A stretch of DNA of 64,000 nucleotides from Hydractinia symbiolongicarpus (Eukaryota > Cnidaria > Hydrozoa > Anthoathecata > Hydractiniidae): positions 24,963,501-25,027,500 of the forward strand of contig NC_079881.1 in NCBI RefSeq assembly GCF_029227915.1, written 5' to 3'. The position numbers and the translations under genes are program-made. Under the pieces are notes generated by a model, which was given only the letters and a program-made list of their open reading frames with translations, searched no databases and was not told the origin of the DNA. Shown here piece by piece: positions 37,401 to 51,649 of this stretch (within the stretch, counting starts at the first letter, position 1; the number at the start of each line of letters is the position of its first letter).

Positions 37401-39891
37401 ACGATTTTTTAAATTATTTCTTCATCACTAAAACGCATGAGACTTGTAGTTTTCAAAAATGATTTCATTTTTGATGAGACGCTGAATAAAAGGAGTTTAA
37501 TCGCCGGCAAACGAAAACAAGCAATTTCCCGTAAATCCCGGACTCGGCCCGTATAGTCAAAAGTATACAAAGAAGGAACCCAGGGAGTAAACTCATTTCC
37601 CGAACGATTCTTTAAATTATTTTTTCACCACTAAAACGCATGAGACTTGTAGTTTTCAAAAATGATTTCATTTTTGATGAGACGCTGAATAAAAGGAGTT
37701 TAATCGCCGGCAAACGAAAACCCGCGATTTCCCGTATATCCTGGAATCGGCCCGTATAGTCAAATGTATACAAAGAAAGTAAACTGGGAGTAAACTCATT
37801 TCCCAAACGATTTTTTAAATTAATTTTTTACCACTAAAACGCATGAGACTTGTAGTTTTTAAAAACGATTTCATTCTTGATGAGACGCTGAATAAAAGGA
37901 GTTTAATCTCCGGCAAACGAAAACCCGCGATTTCCCGTAAATCCTGGACTCGGCCGTATAGTCAAAAGTATACAAAGAAAGTACCCAGGGAGTAAACTCA
38001 TTTCCCGAAGGATTCTTTAAATTATTTTTCACCACTAAAACGCATGAGACTTGTAGTTTTCAAAAATGATTTCGTTTTTGATGAGACGCTGAATAAAAGG
38101 AGTTTAATCGCCGGCAAACGAAAACCCGCGATTTCCCGTAAATCCCGGGCTTGGCCGTATAGTCGAATGTATACAAAGAAAATACCCAGGGAGTAAACTC
38201 ATTTCCCGAACGATTTTTTAAATTATTTCTTCATCACTAAAACGCATGAGACTTGTAGTTTTCAAAAATGATTTCATTTTTGATGAGACGCTGAATAAAA
38301 GGAGTTTAATCGCCGGCAAACGAAAACCCGCAATTTCCCGTAAATCCCGGACTCGGCCCGTATAGTCAAAAGTATACAAAGAAAGTACCCAGGGAGTAAA
38401 CTCATTTCCCGAACGATTTTTTAAATTATTTCTTCACCACTAAAACGCATGAGACTTTTAGTTTTCAAAAATGATTTTATTTTTGATGAGACGCTGAATA
38501 AAAGGAGTTTAATCGCCGGCAAACGAAAACCCGCAATTTGCCGTAAATCCCTGACTCGGCCCGTATAGTCAAAAGTATACAAAGAAGGTACCCAGGGAGT
38601 AAACTCATTTCCCGAACGATTCTTTAAATTATTTTTTCACCACTAAAACGCATGAGACTTGTAGTTTTCAAAAATGATTTCATTTTTGATGAGACGCTGA
38701 ATAAAAGGAGTTTAATCTCCGGCAAACGAAAACCCGCGATTTCCCGTATATCCTGGAATCGGCCCGTATAGTCAAATGTATACAAAGAAAGTACCCAGGG
38801 ATTAAACTCATTTCCCGAACGATTCTTTAATGTATTTTTCACCACTAAAACGCATGAGACTTGTAGTTTTCAAAAATGATTTCGTTATTGATGAGACGCT
38901 GAATAAAAGGAGTTTAATCGCCGGCAAACGAAAACCCGCAATTTCCCGTAAATCCCGGACTCGGCCCGTATAGTCAAAAGTATACAAAGAAAGTACCCAG
39001 GGAGTAAACTCATTTCCCGAACGATTTTTTAAATTATTTTTTCACCACTAAAACGCATGAGACTTGTAGTTTTTAAAAATGATTTCATTTTTGATGAGAC
39101 GCTGATTAAAAGGAGTTTAATCTCCGGCAAACAAAAACCCGCGATTTCCCGTAAATCTCGGTTCCGGCCCGTATAGTCAAAAGTATACAAAGAACGTACG
39201 CAGGGAGTAAACTCATTTCTCGAACGATTTTTTAAATTATTTCTTCACCACTAAAACGCATGAGACTTGTAGTTTTCAAAAATGATTTCATTTTTGATGA
39301 GACGCTGAATAAAAGGAGTTTAATCGCCGGCAAACGAAAACCCGCAATTTCCCGTAAATCCCGGACTCGGCCCGTATAGTCAAAAGTATACAAAGAAGGT
39401 ACCCAGGCAGTAAACTCATTTCCCGAACGTTTCTTTAAATTATTTTTTCACCACTAAAACGCATGAGACTTGTAGTTTTCAAAAATGATTTCATTTTTGA
39501 TGAGACGCTGATTAAAAGGAGTTTAATCGCCGGCAAACGAAAACCTGCAATTTCCCGTAAATCCCGGACTCGGCCCGTATAGTCAAAAGTATACAAAGAA
39601 GGTACCCAGGGAGTAAACTCATTTCCCGAACGTTTCTATAAATTATTTTTTCACCACTAAAACGCATGAGACTTGTAGTTTTCAAAAATGATTTCATTTT
39701 TGATGAGACGCTGATTAAAAGGAGTTTAATCTCCGGCAAACGAAAACCCGCGATTTCCCGTAAATCCCGGACCCGGCCCGTATAGTCAAAAGTATACAAA
39801 GAACGTACGCAGGGAGTAAACTCATTTCCCGAACGATTTTTTAAATTATTTCTTCACCACTAAAACGCATGAGACTTGTAGTTTTCAAAAG
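34427..39891 (+). repeat. 5,465-bp (27-unit) higher-order repeat, second copy
   Basis: The only difference from the first copy I noticed is GACTCAGCCG here against GACTCGGCCG there (35,932/30,467). That is far more similar than neighbouring units are to each other. It marks either a very recent duplication or an assembly duplication. Confidence 0.92.
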
Positions 39892-39916
39892 TGATTTCAT
39901 TTTTGATGAGACGCTA

Positions 39917-42900
39917 AATAAAAGGAGTTTAATCGCCGGCAAACGAAAACCCGCAATTTGCCGTAAATCCCGGACTCGGCCCGTATAGTCAAAAGTATAC
40001 AAAGAAGGTACCCAGGGAGTAAACTCATTTCCCGAACGATTCTTTAAATTATTTTTTCACCACTAAAACGCATGAGACTTGTAGTTTTCAAAAATGATTT
40101 CATTTTTGATGAGACGCTGAATAAAAGGAGTTTAATCGCCGGCAAACGAAAACCCGCGATTTCCCGTATATCCTGGAATCGGCCCGTATAGTCAAATGTA
40201 TACAAAGAAAGTACCCAGGGAGTAAACTCATTTCCCGAACGATTCTTTAATGTATTTTTCACCACTAAAACGCATGAGACTTGTAGTTTTCAAAAATGAT
40301 TTCGTTATTGATGAGACGCTGAATAAAAGGAGTTTAATCGCCGGCAAACGAAAACCCGCGATTTGCCGTAAATCCCGGGCTTGGCCCGTATAGTCGAATG
40401 TATACAAAGAAGGTACCCAGGGAGTAAACTCATTTCCCGAACGATTTTTTAAATTATTTTATCACCACTAAGACGCATGAGACTTGTAGTTTTCAAAAAT
40501 GATTTCATTTTTTATGAGACGCTGAATAAAAGGAGTTTAATCGCCGGCAAACGAAAACCCGCGATTTGCCGTAAATCCCGGGCTTGACCCGTATAGTCGA
40601 ATGTATACAAAGAAAGTAAACTGGGAGTAAACTCATTTCCCGAACGATTTTGTAAATTAATTTTTTACTACTAAAACGCATGAGACTTGTAGTTTTCAAA
40701 AATGATTTCATTTTTGATGAGACGCTGAATAAAAGGAGTTTAATCTCCGGCAAACGAAAACCCGCGATTTCCCGTAAATCCCGGACCCGGCCCGTATAGT
40801 CAAAAGTATACAAAGAACGTACGCAGGGAGTAAACTCATTTCCCGAACGATTTTTTCAATTATTTCTTCACCACTAAAACGCATGAGACTTGTAGTTTTC
40901 AAAAATGATTTCATTTTTGATGAGACGCTGAATAAAAGGAGTTTAATCGCCGACAAACGAAAACCCGCAATTTGCCGTAAATCCCGGACTCGGCCCGTAT
41001 AGTCAAAAGTATACAAAGAAGGTACCCAGGGAGTAAACTCATTTCCCGAACGTTTCTTTAAATTATTTTTTCACCACTAAAACGCATGAGACTTGTAGTT
41101 TTCAAAAATGATTTCATTTTTGATGAGACGCTGATTAAAAGGAGTTTAATCGCCGGCAAACGAAAACCCGCAATTTCCCGTAAATCCCGGACTCGGCCCG
41201 TATAGTCAAAAGTATACAAAGAAGGTACCCAGGGAGTAAACTCATTTCCCGAACGTTTCTTTAAATTATTTTTTCACCACTAAAACGCATGAGACTTGTA
41301 GTTTTCAAAAATGATTTCATTTTTGATGAGACGCTGATTAAAAGGAGTTTAATCTCCGGCAAACGAAAACCCGCGATTTCCCGTAAATCCCGGACCCGGG
41401 CCGTATAGTCAAAAGTATACAAAGAACGTACGCAGGGAGAAAACTCATTTCCCGAACGATTTTTTAAATTATTTCTTCACCACTAAAACGCATGAGACTT
41501 GTAGTTTTCAAAAGTGATTTCATTTTTGATGAGACGCTGAATAAAAGGAGTTTAATCGCCGGCAAACGAAAACCCGCAATTTGCCGTAAATCCCGGACTC
41601 GGCCCGTATAGTCAAAAGTATACAAAGAAGGTACCCAGGGAGTAAACTCATTTCCCGAACGATTCTTTAAATTATTTTTTCACCACTAAAACGCATGAGA
41701 CTTGTAGTTTTCAAAAATGATTTCATTTTTGATGAGACGCTGAATAAAAGGAGTTTAATCGCCGGCAAACGAAAACCCGCGATTTCCCGAATATCCTGGA
41801 ATCGGCCCGTATAGTCAAATGTATACAAAGAAAGTACCCAGGGAGTAAACTCATTTCCGAACGATTCTTTAATGTATTTTTCACCACTAAAACGCATGAG
41901 ACTTGTAGTTTTCAAAAATGATTTCGTTATTGATGAGACGCTGAATAAAAGGAGTTTAATCGCCGGCAAACGAAAACCCGCGATTTGCCGTAAATCCCGG
42001 GCTTGGCCCGTATAGTCGAATGTATACAAAGAAGATACCCAGGGAGTAAACTCATTTCCCGAACGATTTTTTAAATTATCTTATCACCACTAAGACGCAT
42101 GAGACTTGTAGTTTTCAAAAATGATTTCATTTTTTATGAGACGCTGAATAAAAGGAGTTTAATCGCCGGCAAACGAAAACCCGCGATTTGCCGTAAATCC
42201 CGGACCCGGCCCGTATAGTCAAAAGTATACAAAGAACGTACGCAGGGAGTAAACTCATTTCCCGAACGACTTTTTCAATTATTTCTTCACCACTAAAACG
42301 CATGAGACTTGTAGTTTTCAAAAATGATTTCATTTTTGATGAGACGCTGAATAAAAGGAGTTTAATCGCCGGCAAACGAAAACCCGCGATTTCCCGTATA
42401 TCCTGGAATCGGCCCGTATAGTCAAATGTATACAAAGAAAGTACCCAGGGAGTAAACTCATTTCCCGAACGATTCTTTAATGTATTTTTCACCACTAAAA
42501 CGCATGAGACTTGTAGTTTTCAAAAATGATTTCGTTATTGATGAGACGCTGAATAAAAGGAGTTTAATCGCGGGCAAACGAAAACCCGCAATTTCCCGTA
42601 AATCCCGGACTCGGCCCGTATAGTCAAAAGTATACAAAGAAAGTACCCAGGGAGTAAACTCATTTCCCGAACGATTTTTTAAATTATTTTTTCACCACTA
42701 AAACGCATGAGACTTGTAGTTTTTAAAAATGATTTCATTTTTGATGAGACGCTGATTAAAAGGAGTTTAATCTCCGGCAAACGAAAACCCGCGATTTCCC
42801 GTAAATCCCGGTTCCAGGCCCGTATAGTCAAAAGTATACAAAGAACGTACGCAGGGAGTAAACTCATTTCTCGAACGATTTTTTAAATTATTTCTTCACC

Positions 42901-44300
42901 ACTAAAACGCATGAGACTTGTAGTTTTCAAAAATGATTTCATTTTTGATGAGACGTTGAATAAAAGGAGTTTAATCGCCGGCAAACGAAAACCCGCAATT
43001 TCCCGTAAATCCCGGACTCGGCCCGTATAGTCAAAAGTATACAAAGAAGGTACCCAGGGAGTAAACTCATTTCCCGAACGTTTCTTTAAATTATTTTTTC
43101 ACCACTAAAACGCATGAGACTTGTAGTTTTCAAAAATGATTTCATTTTTGATGAGACGCTGATTAAAAGGAGTTTAATCTCCGGCAAACGAAAACCCGCG
43201 ATTTCCCGTAAATCCCGGACCCGGCCCGTATAGTCAAAAGTATACAAAGAACGTACGCAGGGAGTAAACTCATTTCCCGAACGATTTTTTAAATTATTTC
43301 TTCACCACTAAAACGCATGAGACTTGTAGTTTTCAAAAGTGATTTCATTTTTGATGAGACGCTGAATAAAAGGAGTTTAATCGCCGGCAAACGAAAACCC
43401 GCAATTTGCCGTAAATCCCGGACTCGGCCCGTATAGTCAAAAGTATACAAAGAAGGTACCCAGGGAGTAAACTCATTTCCCGAACGATTCTTTAAATTAT
43501 TTTTTCACCACTAAACCGCATGAGACTTGTAGTTTTCAAAAATGATTTCATTTTTGATGAGACGCTGAATAAAAGAAGTTTAATCGCCGGCAAACGAAAA
43601 CCCGCGATTTCCCGTATATCCTGGAATCGGCCCGTATAGTCAAATGTATACAAAGAAAGTACCCAGGGAGTAAACTCATTTCCCGAACGATTTTTTAATG
43701 TATTTTTCACCACTAAAACGCATGAGACTTATAGTTTTCAAAAATGATTTCGTTATTGATGAGACGCTGAATAAAAGGAGTTTAATCGCCGGCAAACGAA
43801 AACCCGCGATTTGCCGTAAATCCCGGGCTTGGCCCGTATAGTCGAATGTATACAAAGAAGGTACCCAGGGAGTAAACTCATTTCCCGAACGATTTTTTAA
43901 ATTATTTTATCACCACTAAGACGCATGAGACTTGTTGTTTTCAAAAATGATTTCATTTTTTATGAGACGCTGAATAAAAGGAATTTAATCGCCGGCAAAC
44001 GAAAACCCGCGATTTGCCGTAAATCCCGGGCTTGACCCGTATAGTCGAATGTATACAAAGAAAGTAAACTGGGAGTAAACTCATTTCCCCAACGATTTTG
44101 TAAATTAATTTTTTACTACTAAAACGCATGAGACTTGTAGTTTTCAAAAATGATTTCATTTTTGATGAGACGCTGAATAAAAGGAGTTTAATCTCCGGCA
44201 AACGAAAACCCGCGATTTCCCGTAAATCCCGGACCCGGCCCGTATAGTCAAAAGTATACAAAGAACGTACGCAGGGAGTAAACTCATTTCCCGAACGACT
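39917..44300 (+). repeat. Duplicated ~0.93-kb segments, 3,448 bp (17 units) apart
   Basis: About 39,917-40,846 matches 43,365-44,294, including CACCACTAAGACG, CATTTTTTATGAGACG and TTTTGTAAATTAATTTTTTAC. A shorter related stretch lies near 41,540-42,120 (offset 1,623 bp, eight units). The units between carry the same variants in a different order. Confidence 0.78.
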
Positions 44301-44595
44301 CTTTAAATTATATTTTCACCACTAAAACGCATGAGACTTGTACTTTTCAAAAATGATTTCATTTCTCATGAGATTCTGAATAAAAGAAGTTTAATCGCCG
44401 GCAAACGAAAACCCGCGATTTCCCGTAAATCCCGGGCTTGGCCCGTATAGTCGAATGTATACAAAGAAAGTACCCAGGGAGTAAACTCATTCGCCAAACG
44501 ATTTTTTAAATTATTTTTTCACCGCTAGAACGCATGAGACTTGTAGTTTTTAAAAATGATTTCTTTTTTTATGAGACGCTGAATAAAAGGAGTTT

Positions 44596-44623
44596 AATCG
44601 CGGGCAAACGAAAACCCGCGATT
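44596..44623. other. Perfect 9-bp-arm hairpin in the unit core (AATCGCGGG type)
   Basis: AATCGCGGG and CCCGCGATT are exact reverse complements around CAAACGAAAA. The common unit has AATCGCCGG, one mismatch from perfect, so a single C-to-G change completes the stem. Other perfect copies start at 45,001, 45,810, 46,416, 47,427, 48,237, 49,045, 52,690, 53,906, 55,120, 58,767 and 62,372. TTTGCGGG forms with a shortened stem lie near 54,312 and 55,526. A copy near 42,571 has the changed left arm but CCCGCAATT on the right. None occurs in the first 42 kb. Confidence 0.9.
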
Positions 44624-47600
44624 TTCCGTAAATCCCAGACTCGGCCCGTATAGTCAAAAGTATACAAATAAAGTACCCAGGGAGTAAACTCATTTCCCGA
44701 ACAATTCTTTAAATCATTTTTCACCAGTAATACGCATGAGTCTTGTAGTTTTCAAAATTAATTTCGTTATTGATAAGACGCTGAATAAAAGGAGTTTAAT
44801 CGCCGGCAAACGAAAACCCGCGATTTGCCGTAAATCCCGGGCTTGACCCGTATAGTCAAATGTATACAAAGAAAGTAAACTGGGAGTAAACTCATTTCCC
44901 GAACGATTTTTTAAATTATTTTTTCACCACTAAGACGCATGAGACTTGTAGTTTTCAAAAATGATTTCATTTTTTATGAGATGCTGAATAAAAGGAGTTA
45001 AATCGCGGGCAAACGAAAACCCGCGATTTTCCGTAAATCCCTGACTCGGCCCGTATAGTCAAAAGTATACAAAGAAAGTACCCAGGGAGTAAACTCATTT
45101 CCCGAAGGATTCTTTAAATTATTTTTCACCACTAAAACGCATGAGACTTGTAGTTTTCAAAAATGATTTCGTTATTGATGAGACGCTGAATAAAAGGAGT
45201 TTAATCGCCGGCAAACGAAAACCCGCGATTTTCCGTAAATCCCTGGCTTGGCCGTATAGTCGAATGTATACAAAGAAAATACCCAGGGAGTACACTCATT
45301 ACCCGAACGATTTTTTAAATTATTTCTTCACCACTAAAACGCATGAGACTTTTAGTTTTTAAAAATGATTTCATTTTTGATGAGACGCTGAAAAAAGGAG
45401 TTTAATCGCCGGCAAACAAAAACCCGCGATTTGTCGTAAATCCCGGGCTTGACCCGTATAGTCGAATGTATACAAAGAAAGTAAACTTGGAGTAAACTCA
45501 TTTCCCGAAGGATTTTTTAAATTATATTTTCACCACTAAAACGCATGAGACTTGTACTTTTCAAAAATGATTTCATTTCTCATGAGATTCTGAATAAAAG
45601 AAGTTTAATCGCCGGCAAATGAAAACCCGCGATTTTCCGTAAATCCCAGACTCGGCCCGTATAGTCAAAAGTATACAAATAAAGTACCCAGGGAGTAAAC
45701 TCATTCGCCAAACGATTTTTTAAATTATTTTTTTACCGCTAGAACGCATGAGACTTGTAGTTTTCAAAAATGATTTCTTTTTTTATGAGACGCTGAATAA
45801 AAGGAGTTTAATCGCGGGCAAACGAAAACCCGCGATTTTCCGTAAATCCCAGACTCGGCCCGTATAGTCAAAAGTATACAAATAAAGTACCCAGGGAGTA
45901 AACTCATTTCCCGAACAATTCTTTAAATCATTTTTCACCAGTAATACGCATTAGTCTTGTAGTTTTCAAAATTGATTTCGTTATTGATAAGACGCTGAAT
46001 AAAAGGAGTTTAATCGCCGGCAATCGAAAACCCGCGATTTCCCGTAAATCCCTGGCTTGGCCGTATAGTCGAATGTATACAAAGAAAATACCCAGGGAGT
46101 ACACTCATTACCCGAACGATTTTTTAAATTATTTCTTCACCACTAAAACGCATGAGACTTGTAGTTTTTAAAAATGATTTCATTTTTGATGAGACGGTGA
46201 ATAAAAGGAGTTTAATCGCCGGCAAACGAAAACCCGCGATTTGCCGTAAATCCGGGCTTGGCCCGTATAGTAGAATGTATACAAAGAAGGTACCCAGTGA
46301 GTAAACTCATTTCCCGAACGATTTTTTAAAATATTTTTTCACCACTAAGACGCATGAAACTTGTAGTTTTCAAAAATGATTTCATTTTTTATGAGATGCT
46401 GAATAAAAGGAGTTTAATCGCGGGCAAACGAAAACCCGCGATTTTCCGTAAATCCCTGACTCGGCCCGTATAGTCAAAAGTATACAAAGAAAGTACCCAG
46501 GGAGTAAACTCATTTCCCGAAAGATTCTTTAAATTATTTTTCACCACTAAAACGCATGAGACTTGTAGTTTTCAAAAATGATTTCGTTATTGATGAGACG
46601 CTGAATAAAAGGAGTTTAATCGCCGGCAAACGAAAACCCGCGATTTTCCGTAAATCCCTGGCTTGGCCGTATAGTCGAATGTATACAAAGAAAATACCCA
46701 GGGAGTACACTCATTACCCGAACGATTTTTTAAATTATTTCTTCACCACTAAAACGCATGAGACTTTTAGTTTTTAAAAATGATTTCATTTCTCATGAGA
46801 TTCTGAATAAAAGAAGTTTAATCGCCGGCAAACGAAAACCCGCGATTTTCCGTAAATCCCAGACTCGGCCCGTATAGTCAAAAGTATACAAATAAAGTAC
46901 CCAGGGAGTAAACTCATTTCCCGAACAATTCTTTAAATCATTTTTCACCAGTAATACGCATGAGTCTTGTAGTTTTCAAAATTGATTTCGTTATTGATAA
47001 GACGCTGAATAAAAGGAGTTTAATCGCCGGCAATCGAAAACCCGCGATTTCCCGTAAATCCCTGGCTTGGCCGTATAGTCGAATGTATACAAAGAAAATA
47101 CCCAGGGAGTACACTCATTGCCCGAACGATTTTTTAAATTATTTTTTCACCACTAAGACGCATGAAACTTGTAGTTTTCAAAAATGATTTCATTTTTGAT
47201 GAGACGCTGAATAAAAGGAGTTTAATCTCCAGCAAACGAAAACCCGCGATTTGCCGTAAATCCCGGGCTTGACCCGTATAGTCAAATGTATACAAAGAAA
47301 GTAAACTGGGAGTAAACTCATTTCCCGAACGATTTTTTAAATTATTTTTTCACCACTAAGACGCATGAGACTTGTAGTTTTCAAAAATGATTTCATTTTT
47401 TATGAGATGCGGAATAAAAGGAGTTTAATCGCGGGCAAACGAAAACCCGCGATTTTCCGTAAATCCCTGACTCGGCCCGTATAGTCAAAAGTATACAAAG
47501 AAAGTACCCAGGGAGTAAACTCATTTCCCGAAGGATTCTTTAAATTATTTTTCACCACTAAAACGCATGAGACTTGTAGTTTTCAAAAATGATTTTGTTA

Positions 47601-49623
47601 TTGATGAGACGCTGAATAAAAGGAGTTTAATCGCCGGCAAACGAAAACCCGCGATTTTCCGTAAATCCCTGGCTTGGCCGTATAGTCGAATGTATACAAA
47701 GAAAATACCCAGGGAGTACACTCAATACCCGAACGATTTTTTAAATTATTTCTTCACCACTAAAACGCATGAGACTTTTAGTTTTTAAAAATGATTTCAT
47801 TTTTGATGAGACGCTGAATAAAAGGAGTTTAATCGCCGGCAAACAAAAACCCGCGATTTGTCGTAAATCCCGGGCTTGACCCGTATAGTCGAATGTATAC
47901 AAAGAAAGTAAACTTGGAGTAAACTAATTTCCCGAAGGATTTTTTAAATTATATTTTCACCACTAAAACGCATGAGACTTGTACTTTTCAAAAATGATTT
48001 CATTTCTCATGAGATTCTGAATAAAAGAAGTTTAATCGCCGGCAAACGAAAACCCGCGATTTCCCGTAAATCCCGGGCTTGGCCCTTATAGTCGAATGTA
48101 TACAAAGAAAGTACCCAGGGAGTAAACTCATTCGCCAAACGATTTTTTAAATTATTTTTTCACCGCTAGAACGCATGAGACTTGTAGTTTTCAAAAATGA
48201 TTTCTTTTTTTATGAGACGCTGAATAAAAGGAGTTTAATCGCGGGCAAACGAAAACCCGCGATTTTCCGTAAATCCCAGACTCGGCCCGTATAGTCAAAA
48301 GTATACAAATAAAGTACCCAGGGAGTAAACTCATTTCCCGAGCAATTCTTTAAATCATTTTTTACCAGTAATACGCATGAGTCTTGTAGTTTTCAAAATT
48401 GATTTCGTTATTGATAAGACGCTGAATAAAAGGAGTCTAATCGCCGGCAATCGAAAACCCGCGATTTCCCGTAAATCCCTGGCTTGGCCGTATATCGAAT
48501 GTATACAAAGAAAATACCCAGGGAGTACACTCATTACCCGAACGATTTTTTAAATTATTTCTTCACCACTAAAACGCATGAGACTTGTAGTTTTTAAAAA
48601 TGATTTCATTTTTGATGAGACGGTGAATAAAAGGAGTTTAATCGCCGGCAAACGAAAACCCGCGATTTGCCGTAAATCCGGGCTTGGCCCGTATAGTAGA
48701 ATGTATACAAAGAAGGTACCCAGTGAGTAAACTCATTTCCCGAACAATTTGTTAAAATATTTTTTCACCACTAAGACGCATGAAACTTGTAGTTTTCAAA
48801 AATGATTTCATTTTTGATGAGACGCTGAATAAAAGGAGTTTAATCTCCGGCAAACGAAAACCCGCGATTTGCCGTAAATCCCGGGCTTGACCCGTATAGT
48901 CAAATGTATACAAAGAAAGTAAACTGGGAGTAAACTCATTTCCCGAACGATTTTTTAAATTATTTTTTCACCACTAAGACGCATAAGACTTGTAGTTTTC
49001 AAAAATGATTTCATTTTTTATGAGATGCTGAATAAAAGGAGTTTAATCGCGGGCAAACGAAAACCCGCGATTTTCCGTAAATCCCTGACTCGGCCCGTAT
49101 AGTCAAAAGTATACAAAGAAAGTACCCAGGGAGTAAACTCATTTCCCGAAGGATTCTTTAAATTATTTTTCACCACTAAAACGCATGAGACTTGTAGTTT
49201 TCAAAAATGATTTCGTTATTGATGAGACGCTGAATAAAAGGAGTTTAATCGCCGGCAAACGAAAACCCGCGATTTTCCGTAAATCCCTGGCTTGGCCGTA
49301 TAGTCGAATGTATACAAAGAAAATACCCAGGGAGTACACTCATTACCCGAACGATTTTTTAAATTATTTCTTCACCACTAAAACGCATGAGACTTTTAGT
49401 TTTTAAAAATGATTTCATTTTTGATGAGACGCTGAATAAAAGGAGTTTAATCGCCGGCAAACAAAAACCCGCGATTTGTCGTAAATCCCGGGCTTGACCC
49501 GTATAGTCGAATGTATACAAAGAAAGTAAACTTGGATTAAACTCATTTCCCGAAGGATTTTTTAAATTATTTTTTCACCACTAAAACGTATGAGACCTGT
49601 AGTTTTCAAAAATGACTTCGTTT

Positions 49624-51649
49624 TTGATTAGACGTTGAATAAAAGGAGTTTAATCGCCGGCAAACGAAAACCCGCAATTTGCCTTAAATCCCGTGCTTGA
49701 CCCGTATAGTCAAATGTATACAAAGAAAGTAAACTGGGAGTAAACTCATTTTCCGAACGAGTTTTTAAATTAATTTTTTACCACTAAAACGCATAAGATT
49801 TGTAGTTTTCAAAAACGATTTCATTTTTGATGAGACGCTGAATAAAAGGAGTTTAATCGCCGGCAAACGAAAACCCGCAATTTCCCGTAAATCCCGGACT
49901 CGGCCCGTATAGTCAAAAGTATACAAAAAAAGTACCCAGGAAGTAAACTCATTTCCTGAACGATTCTTTAAATTATTTTTTCACCACTAAAACGCATGAG
50001 ACTTGTAGTTTTCAAAAATGTTTTCATTTTTGATGAGACGCTGAATAAAGCAGTTTAATCGCCGGCAAACGAAAACCCGCGATTTCCCGTATATCCCGGA
50101 ATCGGCCCGTATAGTCGAATGTATACAAAGAAAGTACCCAGGGAGTAATCTCATTTCTTGAACGATTTTTTAAATTATTTTTTCACCACTAAAACGCATG
50201 AGACTTGTAGTTTTCAAAAATGATTTTATTTTTGATGAGACGCTGAATAAAAGGAGTTTAATCTCCGGCAAACGAAAACCCGTGATTTCCCGTAAATCCC
50301 GGGCTTGGCCCGTATAGTCGAATGTATACAAAGAAAGTACCCAGGGAGTAAACTCATTTCTTGAACGATTTTTTAAATTATTTTTTCACCACTAAAACGC
50401 ATGAGACTTGTAGTTTTCAAAAATGATTTCGTTATTGATGAGACGCTGAATAAAAGGAGTTTAATCGCTGGCAAACGAAAACCCGCGATTTGCCGTAAGT
50501 CCCAGACTCGGCCCGTATAGTCAAAAGTATACAAAGAAAGTACCCAGGGAGTAAACTCATTTCCCGAACGATTCTTTAAATTATTTTTCACCACTAAAAC
50601 GCATGAGACTTGTAGTTTTCAAAAATGATTTCGTTATTGATTAGACGTTGAATAAAAGGAGTTTAATCGCCGGCAAACGAAAACCCGCAATTTGCCTTAA
50701 ATCCCGTGCTTGACCCGTATAGTCAAATGTATACAAAGAAAGTAAACTGGGAGTAAACTCATTTCCCGAACGAGTTTTTAAATTAATTTTTTACCACTAA
50801 AACGCATAAGATTTGTAGTTTTCAAAAACGATTTCATTTTTGATGAGACGCTGAATAAAAAGAGTTTAATCGCCGGCAAACGAAAACCCGCAATTTCCCG
50901 TAAATCCCGGACTCGGCCCGTATAGTCAAAAGTATACAAAAAAAGTACCCAGGAAGTAAACTCATTTCCTGAACGATTCTTTAAATTATTTTTTCACCAC
51001 TAAAACGCATGAGACTTGTAGTTTTCAAAAATGTTTTCATTTTTGATGAGACGCTGAATAAAGCAGTTTAATCGCCGGCAAACGAAAACCGGCGATTTCC
51101 CGTATATCCCGGAATCGGCCCGTATAGTCGAATGTATACAAAGAAAGTACCCAGGGAGTAATCTCATTTCTTGAACGATTTTTTAAATTATTTTTTCACC
51201 ACTAAAACGCATGAGACTTGTAGTTTTCGAAAATGATTTCATTTTTGATGAGACGCTGAATAAAAGGAGTTTAATCTCCGGCAAACGAAAACCCGTGATT
51301 TCCCGTAAATCCCGGGCTTGGCCCGTATAGTCGAATGTATAAAAAGAAAGTACCCAGGGAGTAAACTCATTTCTTGAACGATTTTTTAAATTATTTTTTC
51401 ACCACTAAAACGCATGAGACTTGTAGTTTTCAAAAATGATTTCGTTATTGATGAGACGCTGAATAAAAGGAGTTTAATCGCTGGCAAACGAAAACCCGCG
51501 ATTTGCCGTAAGTCCCAGACTCGGCCCGTATAGTCAAAAGTATACAAAGAAAGTACCCAGGGAGTAAACTCATTTCCCGAACGATTCTTTAAATTATTTT
51601 TCACCACTAAAACGCATGAGACTTGTAGTTTTCAAAAATGATTTCGTTA
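49624..51649 (+). repeat. Two tandem copies of a 1,013-bp, five-unit block
   Basis: Copies are about 49,624-50,636 and 50,637-51,649. Shared marks are GATTAGACGTTG, CCCGTGCTTGACC, CTGAATAAAGCAG, ATTTCTTGAACG and TAAGTCCCAGAC. Differences include AAAAAGAGTTT near 50,860 and TTTTCGAAAATG near 51,227 in copies where the other has the common base. Confidence 0.88.

Larger units (their letters stand above)
33690..44310 (+). repeat. Local subfamily domain: CGTACGCAGGG, CTGATTAAAAGG and TTTAATGTATT units
   Basis: GAACGTACGCAGGG occurs at about 33,728, 34,336, 39,192, 39,801, 40,815, 41,425, 42,235, 42,845, 43,250 and 44,268, and I saw it nowhere else. TTTAATGTATTTTTCACC occurs at about 33,361, 38,826, 40,246, 41,869, 42,478 and 43,694. 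These variants share units or neighbours and mark a region homogenised on its own. Confidence 0.82.

Noticed and set aside
21100-45100. Apparent switch of predicted frames from plus to minus strand at about 24 kb and back at about 45 kb, suggesting an inversion
   Set aside because: The unit itself keeps the same orientation throughout. The switch reflects which variants open a frame on which strand.
44340-48030. CATTTCTCATGAGATTCTG units as a possible inserted element
   Set aside because: The sequence on both sides is the normal unit in register and length is unchanged, so this is a substituted subfamily and not an insertion.
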